DNA of 64,000 nucleotides. Origin: Multifurca ochricompacta (taxonomy: Eukaryota > Basidiomycota > Agaricomycetes > Russulales > Russulaceae). The notes beneath the pieces were generated by a model. That model was not told the origin of the DNA. It saw nothing but the letters and a program-made list of their open reading frames with translations, and searched no databases. The position numbers and the translations under genes are program-made. Every line of letters starts with the position of its first letter. Position 1 is the stretch's first letter. The DNA is taken from assembly GCA_022496185.1 (NCBI GenBank), contig WTXG01000014.1:62001-126000 (forward strand), given 5' to 3'. Shown here piece after piece: positions 33,925 through 46,459 of this stretch.

Positions 33925-36905
33925 CAGTTCGGAGGGGTTAATAAGATCAAGACGAAATGTATATGTGTGTGTGTGTCGGTCGGATGAATGAGGGAACATT
34001 ATTATTAAGGCTTTTAAATTTTTTAGGAACGTGACGAGTGCATCAAGGGCACGCGCATAATTAACAAAATGGTATTCCTTTCTTCTGTAGTTCTACTAGT
34101 TCCAGTTTTATTTTTTTATTTTTTTCCACGCATTGGATAGATTGAATTTGTCTGGCTGGCTTGGCTCCTTTCTCTCGGCCTTTTATAAACTTTTATTTTG
34201 TGATTCTTTATTGTGTGTGATGGCATCGACTACCTTTTTTTTTTTTTCATTAGACAATTATATCTCTGCCAGTTTCTATATGTAACTTTAAGATGATCGC
34301 AACCCGGAATATTGACCCAACCTTATGAAAAAAAAAAAGCGAGGTGAAACAAAGGAAAGAAAAGAGTTCGTGGGTGGGAAAGTGGTCTTCCTCCGAAAAC
34401 TTCGTCGAGTAGTTGATATTGTTTGATGCGCTCAACGTTGACACGTTCATTCATCTCTCTCGTCATCCACCTACTCATTCGTCAAAACGAAAACCGAACC
34501 AAAAAAAAATAAAAAAAAGCATGGACACTTGCAGGAGGACCCTCCTGATATTCTCGACAGTAGATAAAATTCATTCCTCGTGTTAAAGTTGACATTGTAA
34601 GCAAGGAGACGACTCTGAGTCATGTCATACAGTTCTCAAGCAGTAGTAGTAGCAAGGTCATAAGTCGTGAACCTGAGCGATGGTCATATGCATGTGTGCT
34701 AGTGTCAGTTGTCTGCACCCCTTCTCCGCTATTCCCCATGGTAGCAAAGTCCGTAGGTCGAAATCGATTCTCTCATTTATTTATTTTTATTTAATGCTTG
34801 GGGCGATTTGATAATATAGGGAGAGACACGGTGCGTGATTTGGGACTCGTGAATCTCTTTTACAACATACAGAGATAGAGAGAGAGAGGAGACAGGTTTA
34901 ACATCGACTTTTAAGTTATTTATTTATTTATTTACTTTTATTTTGATAGCAGGGCTCCTTTCCTTGGCTTTGGTTCTTGCTCCCCCTTCTGGAAACATCT
35001 CCCAGCAGCCAAATGGCTTACTTCCCTATCTCCTCTCCGCAACGTTCGAGCCTCGCCTTGAACTTCCTCGTGAGCTCGCTTTTGTTTCTTTGCACTTGGC
35101 TTTTAAGGCTTTAGTTCTGGCATCACTTTGACGCATTCAATCGGTATTATTTTTCTTGTACCGCAGGAGCGAGTCCGAGCGGGGCGTAGGCAGAACTGAA
35201 CCCAGGAAGGGTTCCAAATTGAGGGTCAATAGTGATCCCAATACCCAGCACGCTGCCGGCTCGACAGTGTGCGGCTCATCTTCACTTCCTTCGACCTCCT
35301 CTCCTCCCACCGGGACACACACACACACACACACACACTCTCTCTCTCCTCCTCTTCAACTCCTATGACCAAAATGCAAAAACTCCAGATAATCCTTTCG
35401 GTACTGGTTCGGGTCGTCGGACCTGTCCTTGCATGATTCTCCTTGTGATCGACGGTATTGGCTCTCAGGATCTATAAGCTTGCCAATGTCTCATGAAATC
35501 CCTGATCCACAAGACTGGGTATGTTAGCCGTAGCCATCCCATCAGTTCTTCTGGAAGGGTAGTGGGTTGGAAGAAAGGCTGCTCAGGGAGGCTGGAATAA
35601 GAGATTGAACACTGGGCGAGAACGACGGCATGAGGGCATTGGGCGCGCCTTCATAGTGTCACAATGTCGATCTACCCAATTAGTAAATCCCTGCCCAGGA
35701 GGATAACCTTCACTTGAGTTGGTTGATGGCTCGGCGATTCTAGTCTGCTAGCAGTGAGGCCACGAGTTGTGCCTTGTAACTGACCTTCAGTCGTTTGGAG
35801 ATCAGGAAGAGATCGTTCATAATCATTTCACCTGGTTGTCTTTGTCGTCTTCGCAGCTGCCCGTGCTTTGGACTTCCCTAAGCATGCTGTCGTTGTCGTA
35901 CTGCTCTGTACATGTAGTGCTGCATCTGCTCTCCACGCCCTGGTGTCGTCCCGAGGGGAAAGATGTGTAGACTGTGTCGAAGAGGGGACTTGTGTGAGAG
36001 AACGCTGTGAGGACGTAGAATATAAGTTCGATTCGACGGGTGTTTCGGTTGTTCGATAGGAGGTTTCGAGGACAAAAGAGAGGGTAATGATGACATTACA
36101 AGGCAGAGAGAAACGGGGCATTTTTATACACGGGAGGCGAGTCACAAGATCAGAGGTAAATTGCACAATGGGAAGAAATACAGTCACAAGAATTACAGTG
36201 CATCATAAGTTGTTTAAAAATGAGGTGGGTAAAATGGTTCCTAATGGACACAATGGATCTTGTGAATTTGGATTGTGGCCAGAGCGCGTTGAGCGAAGAG
36301 AAGACAATAAGAGCAGCTCGCCCAGGTGCAGTCCTTAACCATCAACTCATTTTCATTTAATGAGCTGACCTGTCTTGAGCAGCCAAGCCAAATTCTCTCG
36401 AGAGGAGCTTGGTAGCACCAGGAAATCTGCCGTCGCTGGAAATCTGATAGGTTGAACTGAAATTGTCACACGTAGGGCTTGATTCAGAAAAAATTGGAGT
36501 TGTCGATAAAGCAGCACTACGCATGGGTTTTTATTATTTTTTTTGGCCTGTCCTCCCCCCGAGTTAACTTGCAAGTCCAAGTAACGCCGAACTCGACTCT
36601 GTTGAACCTCCCCCCTCCCTTCCAAACTTGTCTCGTTTCGTCTTCAAATTCCTCGCCCACTGCCTCGAACACCACCACCACCACCACCACCACTACAGGT
36701 GCATCCACCCTCTTACATGTGTCTTGTGGAGGTGGGTTTTGTATCAGCTGGGGACTCAGTTTTGAATCACAATTGACAAACATATCTTAACACCGCCTGC
36801 ACGAAATTCCTTCTCTTTTTTGTAAGGACACTACGCAATCACAACAGCGGACAACTTGCTTCGATTGGCCGATACCTCCGACAGGCCGACCGAACCATGT
36901 CTCGA
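33925..36905. other. Intergenic, no supported gene
   Basis: Nearly 3 kb with AT-rich stretches, a (ca)n microsatellite at 35315-35338 and a (cca)n run at 36670-36695. Short frames such as 35828-36187 (minus) and 36087-36338 (plus) have no recognisable domain and irregular composition. A gene with several tiny exons could be missed. Confidence 0.35.
35315..35338. repeat. (ac)n microsatellite
   Basis: Twelve AC dinucleotides in the spacer before the AOX array. Confidence 0.9.
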
Positions 36906-36909
36906 CTCT

Positions 36910-39771
36910 TTAGACGACCCCATTGATACCCAACTCCTCTGCGATGATCACAGCAGCCTTCTCCCCGATGACCAACGCAGTCGAATACGTATTCGCAGCT
37001 ACATTCCCAGGGCAGATGGACATATCCGCGACTTTCAGATTCTGCACGCCATACACGTTCAGACGAAAGTCAACGACACCGCCCTGTTCCCGTGGCTTCA
37101 TCGCACATGTCCAAGCTAAGTAAAAAAAAAAGAAAAAAAAGAAATAAGAAAGAGCGGGAGGGGGGGTTCAGATAGAATCCGGTTGATTGAAAATGACGAC
37201 ACTGCCCCTCATTCCCACTGCGCAAGTTCCAGTTGGGAGAGAGGGGGGACATTAAGAAAAAGAAACCTCACCGAATGCCACGTCGTATTCACTGCGTAAA
37301 GTAAATTTCTCAGCTCCCCGGAGAGTGTCATGGTGTCTTGTCAGACAGACTCACCCGTCGCTCGTATGAACGCCTCTAATGCCCGTTCGTCTTCTTCCGA
37401 ATATACGATTCGCGGTGTGTCAAATGCGACAGGTCCCTCTGCATGAGCAACCACTTCTGCAGGTCCACCAGATTCAAATTGAGGGTGTACAGCTGGGGGC
37501 TCGCCACGGAAATGAGGCATGCGTCGCGCGATCTCACGAGAGAATTTGTAACCCCAGATCAAGGGTGTCACATCTGCCTTCCTGTCGCAAAGAGTGCATT
37601 TTTATATGGCTGTATAGAAAGCGAACTCACGACTCGAAGAATCCAGGGACAAAGTCCATTGGCGCGATCACATTTTCGGCATGGGTAATGTGTACACGGC
37701 CACGCGCTAGAGGGTGATACTACAGTACGTTGATATGGATGCGTCAGATGCCAAAAGGCTTTTGTGGCGATGTGTGATTAGGGAAGTAGCGTGCTTACTG
37801 TGAAGAACCCAATCGTGAAGTATTTGCGCACTGGTACCAAAGTTGGATCGCAGGCGGACCTAGGTTACCATGACCATATCTTAGTAACAATATAACATAG
37901 ATTACAGTGCAGCGAGCGAGTGCTAATACGCACGCCGCGCCTTCCCCGATATACATTACGGGTCTGTCTGGAGCATTAACAAAGTGAGAGTTCCAAACTT
38001 CCTTGAATTCAGGACCAAGCTCAGCCAGCTCAGAGGAGTTTCTGGGGCGCCATTTGACACCTGCATCGATAGAGCTGACGATCTAATCAGCCAAAAGTAG
38101 GATATTCAGAAAAACGAGTTTTTTTGGGCGCACTTATGTGCAATAAATCCACTCTTACTCTTCGCGAACTCTACAGTTGCAGCTGAGGAGTTGTAAATGG
38201 TCCAGGACTTCAAGTATATGGAGAGAAAAAAAATGGGACACACCATTGATTGTTCCCTCTTCACCACGGAAAATTGCGTCGAATGTTTGCGCCTCTTCCG
38301 CAGCAAAGTATGGAGGCAGTAAGCCATTGTGATCTGAAACGTCATTAAAAAAATGTCGCAGATCGTCTATAACTGTCGGGCGGGCCTACCCTGGTAATTT
38401 TCGCCAACCCCGACCAAGTTGACTCGCTGCTGAATCCCAACACTGTCTAGAACATCCTTGGACCCAATACCAGAGCGCTCCAATATTCCAGGAGTACCGA
38501 AAGCACCAGAAGAGACAACTACCAGCTTCGTCCCACGCACAGCACGAGTTTCCAAAGGGCCATATGGATGAAAGAGAGGATTGAGAGTAAACGCAACGCC
38601 AGTCGCCCGATTATCACTGATTAAATTCTTAAGATTTCTGATGGAATAAAAGAAGAAGGCATAAAGCTTTACTCGTCGAACGTGATGTGTTTCACGTGTA
38701 TCCCAAATACAAAGTGCAGGTGAGGGCGGATTTCTTTGAGAGGATAAACCATATGGTGCGCTACATCTGATCGAGTACCAGTTTCAGCATCGATCCACCT
38801 ACCCGAAATCGTTTTTAAAAAGGGCACTGTGCATTCTAGAGATCATGCACTCACTTGAGCCATCTCTACAGTACAATCATCAACAGAAGTTAATTAGGCG
38901 GCTAGGCACATCAACAGAGATATATTTCGAGACACCCACAGTGTAAACATTTATGGTCTCGAGGTCATTAGTATCCGCATCAGCTGGCTTTTGAGCACGA
39001 CCGGGATCTAGAGTACGCGCAACTTGGAGGAACTGTTGTCCAACATCTGTGAACAAAGAACCCTCGGAGACCTTCAGCGGACCATCAAAGCCGTGGGTAG
39101 GCCCGCCAGCCGTTAGTTGGTACGTCTCTGTCTTTGTGAAACTGATCAGTATAATGGTTTCCAACCCGAATTCCGACCGAAAACATGCGTTTACGCACCT
39201 TTCTCAAGAGCGGAATAAGGTCCTTAGAGCCCCATCCAGGGTTTTCATACACCTTTTCCCAGTCATCATAGTCCGAAGCGCACGCACGGGTGTACAACAT
39301 GGCTGAAATTTATCGAAAATTATACAATACAACCACATCACGGTGCACACATCTTCATCAGCGTTTCTGACTGATCGAAGAGAGAGAAAGAGAAAGAAAA
39401 CATACAGTTGACGCTTCCACCACCACCTAAACACTGACCGCACTGCACGGTCATAGATCGACCTCCAAGTGCAGAGCTCGGCTGGCTCACATGAGCGCGA
39501 ACGGTTCGTGAATCTGGTGCAAGGTGACACAAGAAGCGTGCCGGCTGTGTGTGCGCAGGGTCATTGTATGTCGTGGGTCCTGCCTCAAGTATAAGGATGT
39601 GTAGGTCCGGATCTGCGGCGGCGAGACGACTAGCGATGACGCACCCGGCAGTGCCGCCTATAGAACATTCACTCACATTAATAAGAAAAGACGAAGAAGA
39701 AGAATGAGTGAGGACACACCGCCTGCGATGACAATATCGTATTCTTCATTAATTTGGATGGGGGTAGTCAT
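36910..39771 (-). CDS. Alcohol-oxidase-like GMC oxidoreductase, copy 1 (frameshifted at 3' end)
   Basis: Fifteen exons can be traced: 39771-39720, 39657-39406, 39302-39199, 39131-38940, 38865-38855, 38798-38673, 38616-38390, 38333-38244, 38182-38134, 38074-37934, 37859-37799, 37719-37631, the E-R-rich exon 37583-37352, 37291-37272 and 37115-36910. The FAD site GGGTAGCV forms across intron 1. GMC signature 2 is GAFGTPGILERSGIG. YTRACASDYDDW and WLKWIDAETG match fungal methanol/alcohol oxidase (FAD, O2 to H2O2). The active site is TTWHS, followed by NVAANTYSTAL with the Asn typical of alcohol oxidases. No signal peptide. In the last exon CTTGGACATGTGCG lacks one C relative to copy 2 (near 37110), breaking the frame before CAMKPREQ. 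Either a young pseudogene or an assembly indel. Confidence 0.8.
37272..37291 (-). other. 20-nt active-site microexon, AOX copy 1
   Basis: TGAATACGACGTGGCATTCG between cgcag and GTGAGG encodes VNTTWHS with the preceding base, including the catalytic-type His. Confidence 0.8.
38855..38865 (-). other. 11-nt microexon, AOX copy 1
   Basis: AGATGGCTCAA between tgtag acceptor and GTGAGTG donor. Needed to keep the frame and to supply R-W-L-K before WIDAETG. Confidence 0.75.
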
Positions 39772-40140
39772 CCTTCTTGGCTCTTAACTTTCACAGCTGG
39801 ATTGTGATAGTAATGACTTGACACTCCTTACGCCCATAATGATGCCCATGTGAAACGAAACAATAACGGCGCCTAAGTAAATCCTAAAACTCGATGCAAA
39901 TCACCATCTTCCAAGGAGTTACATTGTGATGGGTCCTAGTATACGTCGTACACCTCTGTGTCCCATAAGTACAGGTTTTTCCAAAATGCTCGTTAGTGCC
40001 AACATCACTTATCGAAAGCCAATGGGTCTCTCATACGAAGAATGAAGCCCGCACCGCCAAATCCCTTTGCGTCCTTGCCACCTTATCCCCGTATCCTGTA
40101 CACAACAACCTCTCGAACCAGCCAACTGAACCATTTCTCC

Positions 40141-42968
40141 TCAGGCGATGCCTTTGATACCCAATTCTTCCGCAATCATCACAGCAGCCTTCTCCCCAAT
40201 GACCAACGCAGTCGAATACGTATTCGCAGCTACATTCCCAGGGCAGATGGACATATCCGCGACTTTCAGATTCTGCACGCCATACACGTTCAGACGAAAG
40301 TCAACGACGCCGCCCTGTTCCCGTGGCTTCATCGCACATGTGCCAAGCTAAGTAAGGAATAAAAAAAGGGAGGGGAGGGGTTAGATAAAGATCAAATTAA
40401 TTGGAATTATCAACATGACAACACTGTCTTCATTCCCAATGTGCACATTGGGGGAGAGGGATAAAGGAACTCACAGCATGCCACGTCGTATTCACTGCAT
40501 GCATAAAGCAAACCTCTCAGCTCCCGGAGAGTGTCATGGTGTCTTGTCAGACTCACCCGTCGCTCGTATGAACGCCTCTAATGCCCGTTCGTCTTCTTCC
40601 GAATATATGATTCGTGGTGTGTCAAATGCGACAGGTCCCTCTGCATGAGCAACCACTTCTGCAGGTCCACCAGGTTCAAATTGAGGGTGTACAGCTGGGG
40701 GCTCGCCGCGGAAGTGAGGCATACGTCTCGCGATCTCACGAGAGAATTTGTAACCCCAGATTAAGGGTGTCACATCTGCTTTCCTGTCGCGAGAAAAACC
40801 AAAGTCAGTGTATGTATAGATGACTAGATAGAGAGCGAGCTGACGACTCGAGGTAGCCGGGAACAAAGTCTAGCGGCAAGGATACATCCTCGGCATGAGT
40901 AATGTGTACGTGGCCACGGGCAACTGGGTACTCCTAATGCGCATTTGTCAGATTTAGAGAGAGTAAGGCAGGAATCTGTAGGGATGGGCCTATGAAGGTA
41001 TCGTGCTCACTGTGAAGTACCCAACCGAAAAGTATTTGCGGAGCGGCGCCAAACTAGGATCGCCAGCGATGCTAAGTTATTGCATACATCTCATTAATGC
41101 AATATGTAACACGATGCAGCGAACGAGTGCAAGTACGCACGCCGCCACTACACAGAAATATAGGACAGGTTTGTCGAGGGAATTCGAAAAGTATGAGTCC
41201 CAGACCGGCTTGAATTCGGGACCAAGCTCAGCCAGCTCGAAGGAGTTGTTGGGGCGCCACTTGATCCCCGCGTCGACAGAGCTGGGGATTTAATCAGCCA
41301 AAAGTAAAGGAACAAAATTAAAAAAAAACGAAATCTAGCACACTTATGCGCAATAAACCCTGTCTTACTCTTGGAAAATTCTGCAGTTGCAGCTGATAAG
41401 TGTAAAGTTAATGAATCTTTCGAGTCTATATGTATGGAGGAGAGATGCCACACCATCAATTGCCCCCTCGTCACCACGGAAAATTGCATCAAATGTCTGT
41501 GCCTCCTCTGCAGCAAAATATGAAGGCAATATTCCATTGTGATCTGCAATGATATGTCTAAATATTGCAGGCCACAGATGTCTTTTCGCAAGGGCGAACC
41601 TTGATAATTTTCGCCTACGCCAGGCAAGTCCACCCGCTGCTGAATTCCAACATGGTCTAGTACACTCTTGGATCCAATCCCAGAACGTTCCAGTATTCCA
41701 GGGGTACCGAAAGCACCAGCAGAGACGACTACCAATTTTCTCGCGCGAACAGTGCGCGTTTCGAAAGGTTCCTCTGGATGAAACAGCGGATTGAGAGTAA
41801 ACGCAGCCCCTGTTACCCGATTGTCACTAAATATTGTTAGCAGTTCTTCCCGTAGAGGAAGGATGAAGGAAACTGGGCTTACTGATCGAAAGTAAGATGC
41901 CTCACATGTATTCCAGTCAAAAAATGCAGGTTTTGGCGAGTCTCTTTAAGAGGATAGATGAAGTGGTGGGCAACGTCGGACCGAGTACCCGTTTTAGCGT
42001 CAATCCACCTGTTCACGACGTTAGTGTCTGCCCCCATTACTGTGCATTCTAGTAACCAAGCACCCACTTGAGCCATCTCTACGCGCGCCGTAAGACCATC
42101 ACAAAAAGCGGTATTAGCTAGAAGCATAAACAGGACGGAGGTAGAGACACCTACAGTGTACACATTTATGGTTTCGAGATCATTGGTATCAGAATCATCT
42201 GGCTTTTGAGCACGGTCGGGGTCCAATTCTCGCGCAACTTGGAGGAACTGTTGTCCGACGTCCGTGAACAGTGAACCCTCTGAGACCTTCAGCGGGCCAT
42301 CTGTGCCATGTGTCGGTCCGCCAGCATCAAGCTGGTATGTCTCTGTCTGATCAGCGTTTCAAATTTAGAATTTGAATTAAAACATGCTACTCTCTCACGC
42401 ACCTTTCTCAATAAAGGAATGAGGTCCTTAGAACCCCATCCGGGGTTCTTATACGCATTTTCCCAATCATCATAGTCCGAGGCGCACGCGCGCGTGTAGA
42501 ACATAGCTGAGAATTACAAAATGTCCAACGTAACACACACATATCCTGCACCCATCAGCAATGTCGATTATGGAAAAAAAAAAAGAGCACGAGAAAGAAC
42601 GCACAGTTGATGCTCCCTCCACCTCCAAGACACTGACCACAATGCACAGTCATAGATCGACCTCCAAGTGCAGAGCTCGGCTGGCTCACATGAGCGCGAG
42701 CGGTACGTGAACCTCGCGCAAGATGGCTCAAGTAGCGTGCCGGCTGTGTGTGCGCAGGGTCGTTATATGTCGTGGGTCCCGCCTCGAGTATAAGGATGTG
42801 TAGGTCCGGGTCGGCGACGGCGAGGCGACTGGCGATGACGCATCCAGCAGTGCCACCTATGGAACATCCACTCACCTAATAAGAAAGACGAAGAAGAAGG
42901 ATGAGTGAGGACACACCTCCTGCGATGACAATATCGTATTCTTCATTAATTTGGGTGGGGGTGGTCAT
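40141..42968 (-). CDS. Alcohol-oxidase-like GMC oxidoreductase, copy 2 (intact)
   Basis: Same fifteen-exon plan as copy 1, with all phases agreeing. Starts MTTPTQINEEYDIVIAGG at 42968. Intron 1 again splits the FAD-binding GGGTAG. Key segments are YTRACASDYDDW, DGPLKVSEGSLFTDVGQQ, an 11-nt exon at 42078-42068, WIDAKTGTRSDVAHHF, GAFGTPGILERSGIGSKSV, DHNGILPSYFAAEEAQTF, a 20-nt exon 40494-40475 giving VNTTWHA, and LGTCAMKPREQGGVV. The end is NTYSTALVIGEKAA and a stop at 40141. Predicted to oxidise a small alcohol with release of H2O2. The C-terminus GIKGIA is not a PTS1 tripeptide, and there is no signal peptide, so location is unclear. One donor (after LES) is GTCAGC, a weak GT site, but is shared with copy 3. 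Confidence 0.87.
40475..40494 (-). other. 20-nt active-site microexon, AOX copy 2
   Basis: TGAATACGACGTGGCATGCT between tgcag and GTGAGTT; encodes VNTTWHA with the neighbouring base. Confidence 0.8.
42068..42078 (-). other. 11-nt microexon, AOX copy 2
   Basis: AGATGGCTCAA between gcgtag and GTGGGTG; same sequence as copy 1 although the flanking introns differ. Confidence 0.75.
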
Positions 42969-43562
42969 CTTGCTCTGGTCCCCTCACTTACACCGATTCA
43001 GATGCTATAACGGCAACTTGAAGGGCAGCAGCTGAGTTATATATCCTGACTTGGGACTTCTTGCGCCCACGGTAATGCACATGGGAATTCAAACGTAACG
43101 TATATGGCATGGCTAAGAAAACAGTGCCTGGTGGTCCACTGGTTGACTTGATGTGCAAGGGTTCCAGCAAGTGCTGTTGAGCATTGCGAGCATCTCTAAT
43201 ACCTGTACTTGTTAGGATCAGAGGGTACAGTGTGTTTTAGGACCCTAACGAAGAAGGTGGTGATGAAGTTCTCGATGAAGTTCTCGCTTGAGAAGTATGA
43301 CATTACTCGCGATCTGATTGGCTCCTCGCTATCGGCGGGACATTTCGGGCCGAAGGAAACTACCCTAACACTAAAATCACTCACACAAAGGTTTTTCTCA
43401 TACTCATATATACAAGGAGAACACCGCCAACTATCTTAAACTTCCTGCTACCATAACACTCCAACCACCGATAATTCGAAACCGTTTTGCTTCAACGAAC
43501 TGGCCATCTAGCAGATGGTTACATACGCCCTCCGACCCACCTCAGGCCGAACCAGTCCCTCC

Positions 43563-46453
43563 TTAGATGATGCCTTTGATACCTAGCTCCTCCGCGATGA
43601 TCACCGCAGCCTTCTCCCCGACGACCAACGCAGTCGAATACGTATTCGCAGCGACGTTCCCAGGACCGATCGATAGATCCGCGACTTTCAGATTACGAAC
43701 GCCATAAACGTTCAGACGAGGATCGACGACGCCATCCTGTTCGCGGGGTCTCATGGCGCATGAACCAATCTAGGTATATATATAAAGAATTAAAAATTAA
43801 AAAAGTTAGATCGAGATCCGTCGAGCTGACAATTCGATAAATCTCACCGAATGCCACGTCGTTGTCACTTTTGGTGGAGGGAGTAATAAGTTTAATCAGC
43901 CCTCAACGACGAGGATCATGATATGTTTGTCAAAACTCACCTGCCGCTCGTGCAAACACTTCCAACTCGCGTTCATCCTCTTCCGAATACACGATCGGCG
44001 GTGTATCAGCGGCGACGGGTCCATCTGCATGATCTACAACCGCTGCAGGTCCACTAGGCTCAAACGCAGGGTGTAGAGCGCGCGGCTCGCCGCGGTAATG
44101 AGGCATGCGCCGCGCGATCTCGCGGGCGGTTTTGTAACCCCATATCAAGGGCGTAATGTCTGCCTTCCTGTCGTAAGAAAAGAAAAGAGAAAAAAAAAAC
44201 ATCAGTTTATGTGCAGAGGACTGAATGTAGAGCGGAACTGACGATTCGAAGTAACCGGGGACAAAGTCCAGCGGGGCGGATACGTCCTCGGCATGGGTGA
44301 TGTGGACATGACCGCGCGCGAGTGGGTAATACTGCAATATGCACGTATCAGAATGTTAAAGGGGTATGAGTAGCCCTCTATGGACTGCTAGTGGTGGCGT
44401 CGTGCTCACGGTGAAGAATGCAAGTGTAAAGTATTTTCTCAGCGGTACTAGAGTGGGATCGCCAAGGAGCCTGTAAGTTACGCCCGTAAATCTTAGTTTA
44501 TACCACGGCTCAGCGAATGAGTTCAAGTACGCACCCGGCGCCTTCCCCGAGCCACAAGACGGGTTTGTCGAGGGCATTAGCAAAGTAAGGATCCCATGCC
44601 TCCTTCTTGAATTCTGGACCAAGTTCGGCCAGCTCTGAGGGGTTAGGGCGCCACTTGACACCCGCGTCAATAGAACTTATGATCTTATTCAGTCAAAAGT
44701 AGACCAGAAATAAGAAAAATTAGGCGTACTTGTGTGAAAGATATTTTTTCTTAGTAGCAGCTAACGAGTGTAGATTTTTTTAGGTTGTTCAAGTCTTCAG
44801 ATGGAGAGAGGGAAAGAGAAATGACATACCATCCCCTTCTCCATCGCCACCCAAGAAGATTGCATCGAACGTCTGTGCCTCTTCGGCAGCAAAGTACGGG
44901 ATGAATATACCATTGTGATCTGAAAAATGTCAGAAACATTGCGGGCCCCCAATTACCCATGACTGTCGAGCGCGGGCGAACCTTGGTAATTTTTGCCGAC
45001 ACCAGGCAAGTCCACCCGCTGCTGAATTCCAACATGGTCTAGTACACTCTTGGATCCAATCCCAGAACGTTCCAGTATTCCAGGGGTACCGAAAGCACCA
45101 GCAGAGACGACCACCAACTTTTTTGCGCGGACAGTACGTGTTTCTAAAGGGCTATCTGGATGAAAGAGTGGATTGAGTGCATACCCAACGCCCGTCGCTC
45201 GATTATCGCTGAAAAATAATAATAATTTAATTTTAATGGTTATAGAAGAAGGGAGAAAGGTATAAGTTCACCTATCGAAGGTGATATGTTTCACATGGAC
45301 GCCAGTCAAAAAATGCAAGTGAGGACGAGTCTCCTTGAGAGGATAGATCAGGTGATGCGGAACGTCGGAGCGATTACCCGTTTCAGCATTAATCCACCTG
45401 AAGGGGTTCAACAATTCCATCATTCAGTACGAGATATATGCGCTCACTTCAACCATCTCTACCCATCGTTCGATCACCATCGAGGAGCCATATAGGATCG
45501 ACACATTAACAGGGGGGGAAATGCGTCAAGGGTGAGGCACCTACAGTGTACACATTTATGGTTTCGAGATCATTGGTATCAGAATCATCTGGCTTTTGAG
45601 CACGGTCGGGGTCCAATTCCCGCGCAACTTGAAGGAACTGTTGTCCGATATCCGTTAAGAAAGAACCCTCGGAGACTTTCAGCGGACCGTCGGCGCCATG
45701 CGTTGGACCACCGGTGGTGAGCTGGTACGTCTCTGTCTGCCAATGCGAGCGGGGTAAATTTAAGTCTCAACTGATCGTTATCCCACCCCTCTCCCTTTTT
45801 TTTTTTTTTAAAAAAAAAGAAAGGTCTCATCGCACCTTTTTGAGGAGTGGAATGAGGTCCTTGGAGCCCCATCCAGGATTCCCATACACCTTTTCCCAAT
45901 CATCGTAGTCCGAGGCGGACGCACGGGTATACATCGTGACTGGTAGAAAATCCCCGAGCATACACACACACACACACCCTCCCGTTAGCGACTTCTGAGA
46001 CTTGGACCGAAAAAGAAAAAGGGGAGGGTAGGGGGAAGGAACACGCACAGTTGATGCTCCCTCCACCACCCAAACATTGACCGCAGGGCACGACCACAGA
46101 TCGGTTACCAAGCGCTGCACTTGGCTGACTTGCGTGCGCGCGAATTGTGCGTGAACCTGGTGCGAGATGGCTCAGGTAGCGTGCCGGTTCCGTATGCGCA
46201 GGTTTGTTATACGTCGTAGGGCCCGCCTCGATGATAAGGATCCGCAGGTCCGGGTCAGCCGCGGCGAGACGACCAGCGACCACGCATCCCGCAGTACCGC
46301 CTATCAAAACATCCGTTCACCCTTTAAGAAAAAGAAAGAAAAAAAAAAAAAGAAAGACGGGCGAGAGGGAAGTGGGAATGAGGAGAAGTGTTCGTCCGTA
46401 CCGCCTGCGATGATAATATCGTATTCTTCGTTGATATTGTTGGGAGTGGACAT
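43563..46453 (-). CDS. Alcohol-oxidase-like GMC oxidoreductase, copy 3 (intact)
   Basis: Starts MSTPNNINEEYDIIIAGG at 46453 and ends GIKGII at 43563. The exon plan matches copies 1 and 2, including microexons at 45458-45448 (AGATGGTTGAA) and 43867-43848 (TGACAACGACGTGGCATTCG, VTTTWHS). Diagnostic segments: GGTAGCVVAGRLAAADPD, YTRASASDYDDWEKVYGN, WINAETGNRSDVPHH, GAFGTPGILERSGIG, KWRPNPSELAELGPEF, IGSCAMRPREQDG and NTYSTALVVGEKAA. It is the most diverged of the three overall, but short blocks are identical to copy 2. Exon 9 is 18 nt shorter in frame (AATKKKYLSHN). Same predicted activity: FAD-dependent oxidation of a small alcohol to aldehyde with H2O2. Confidence 0.87.
43848..43867 (-). other. 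20-nt active-site microexon, AOX copy 3
   Basis: TGACAACGACGTGGCATTCG between aaaag and GTGAGAT; encodes VTTTWHS with the neighbouring base. Confidence 0.75.
45448..45458 (-). other. 11-nt microexon, AOX copy 3
   Basis: AGATGGTTGAA between gggtag and GTGAGCG; still encodes R-W-L-K despite two base changes, both silent or conservative. Confidence 0.75.
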
Positions 46454-46459
46454 CCTTGC

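Noticed and set aside
34943..36338. Short frames upstream of the AOX array, one with a hydrophobic start
   Set aside because: Frames begin at non-ATG codons or lack supporting exons and conserved motifs.
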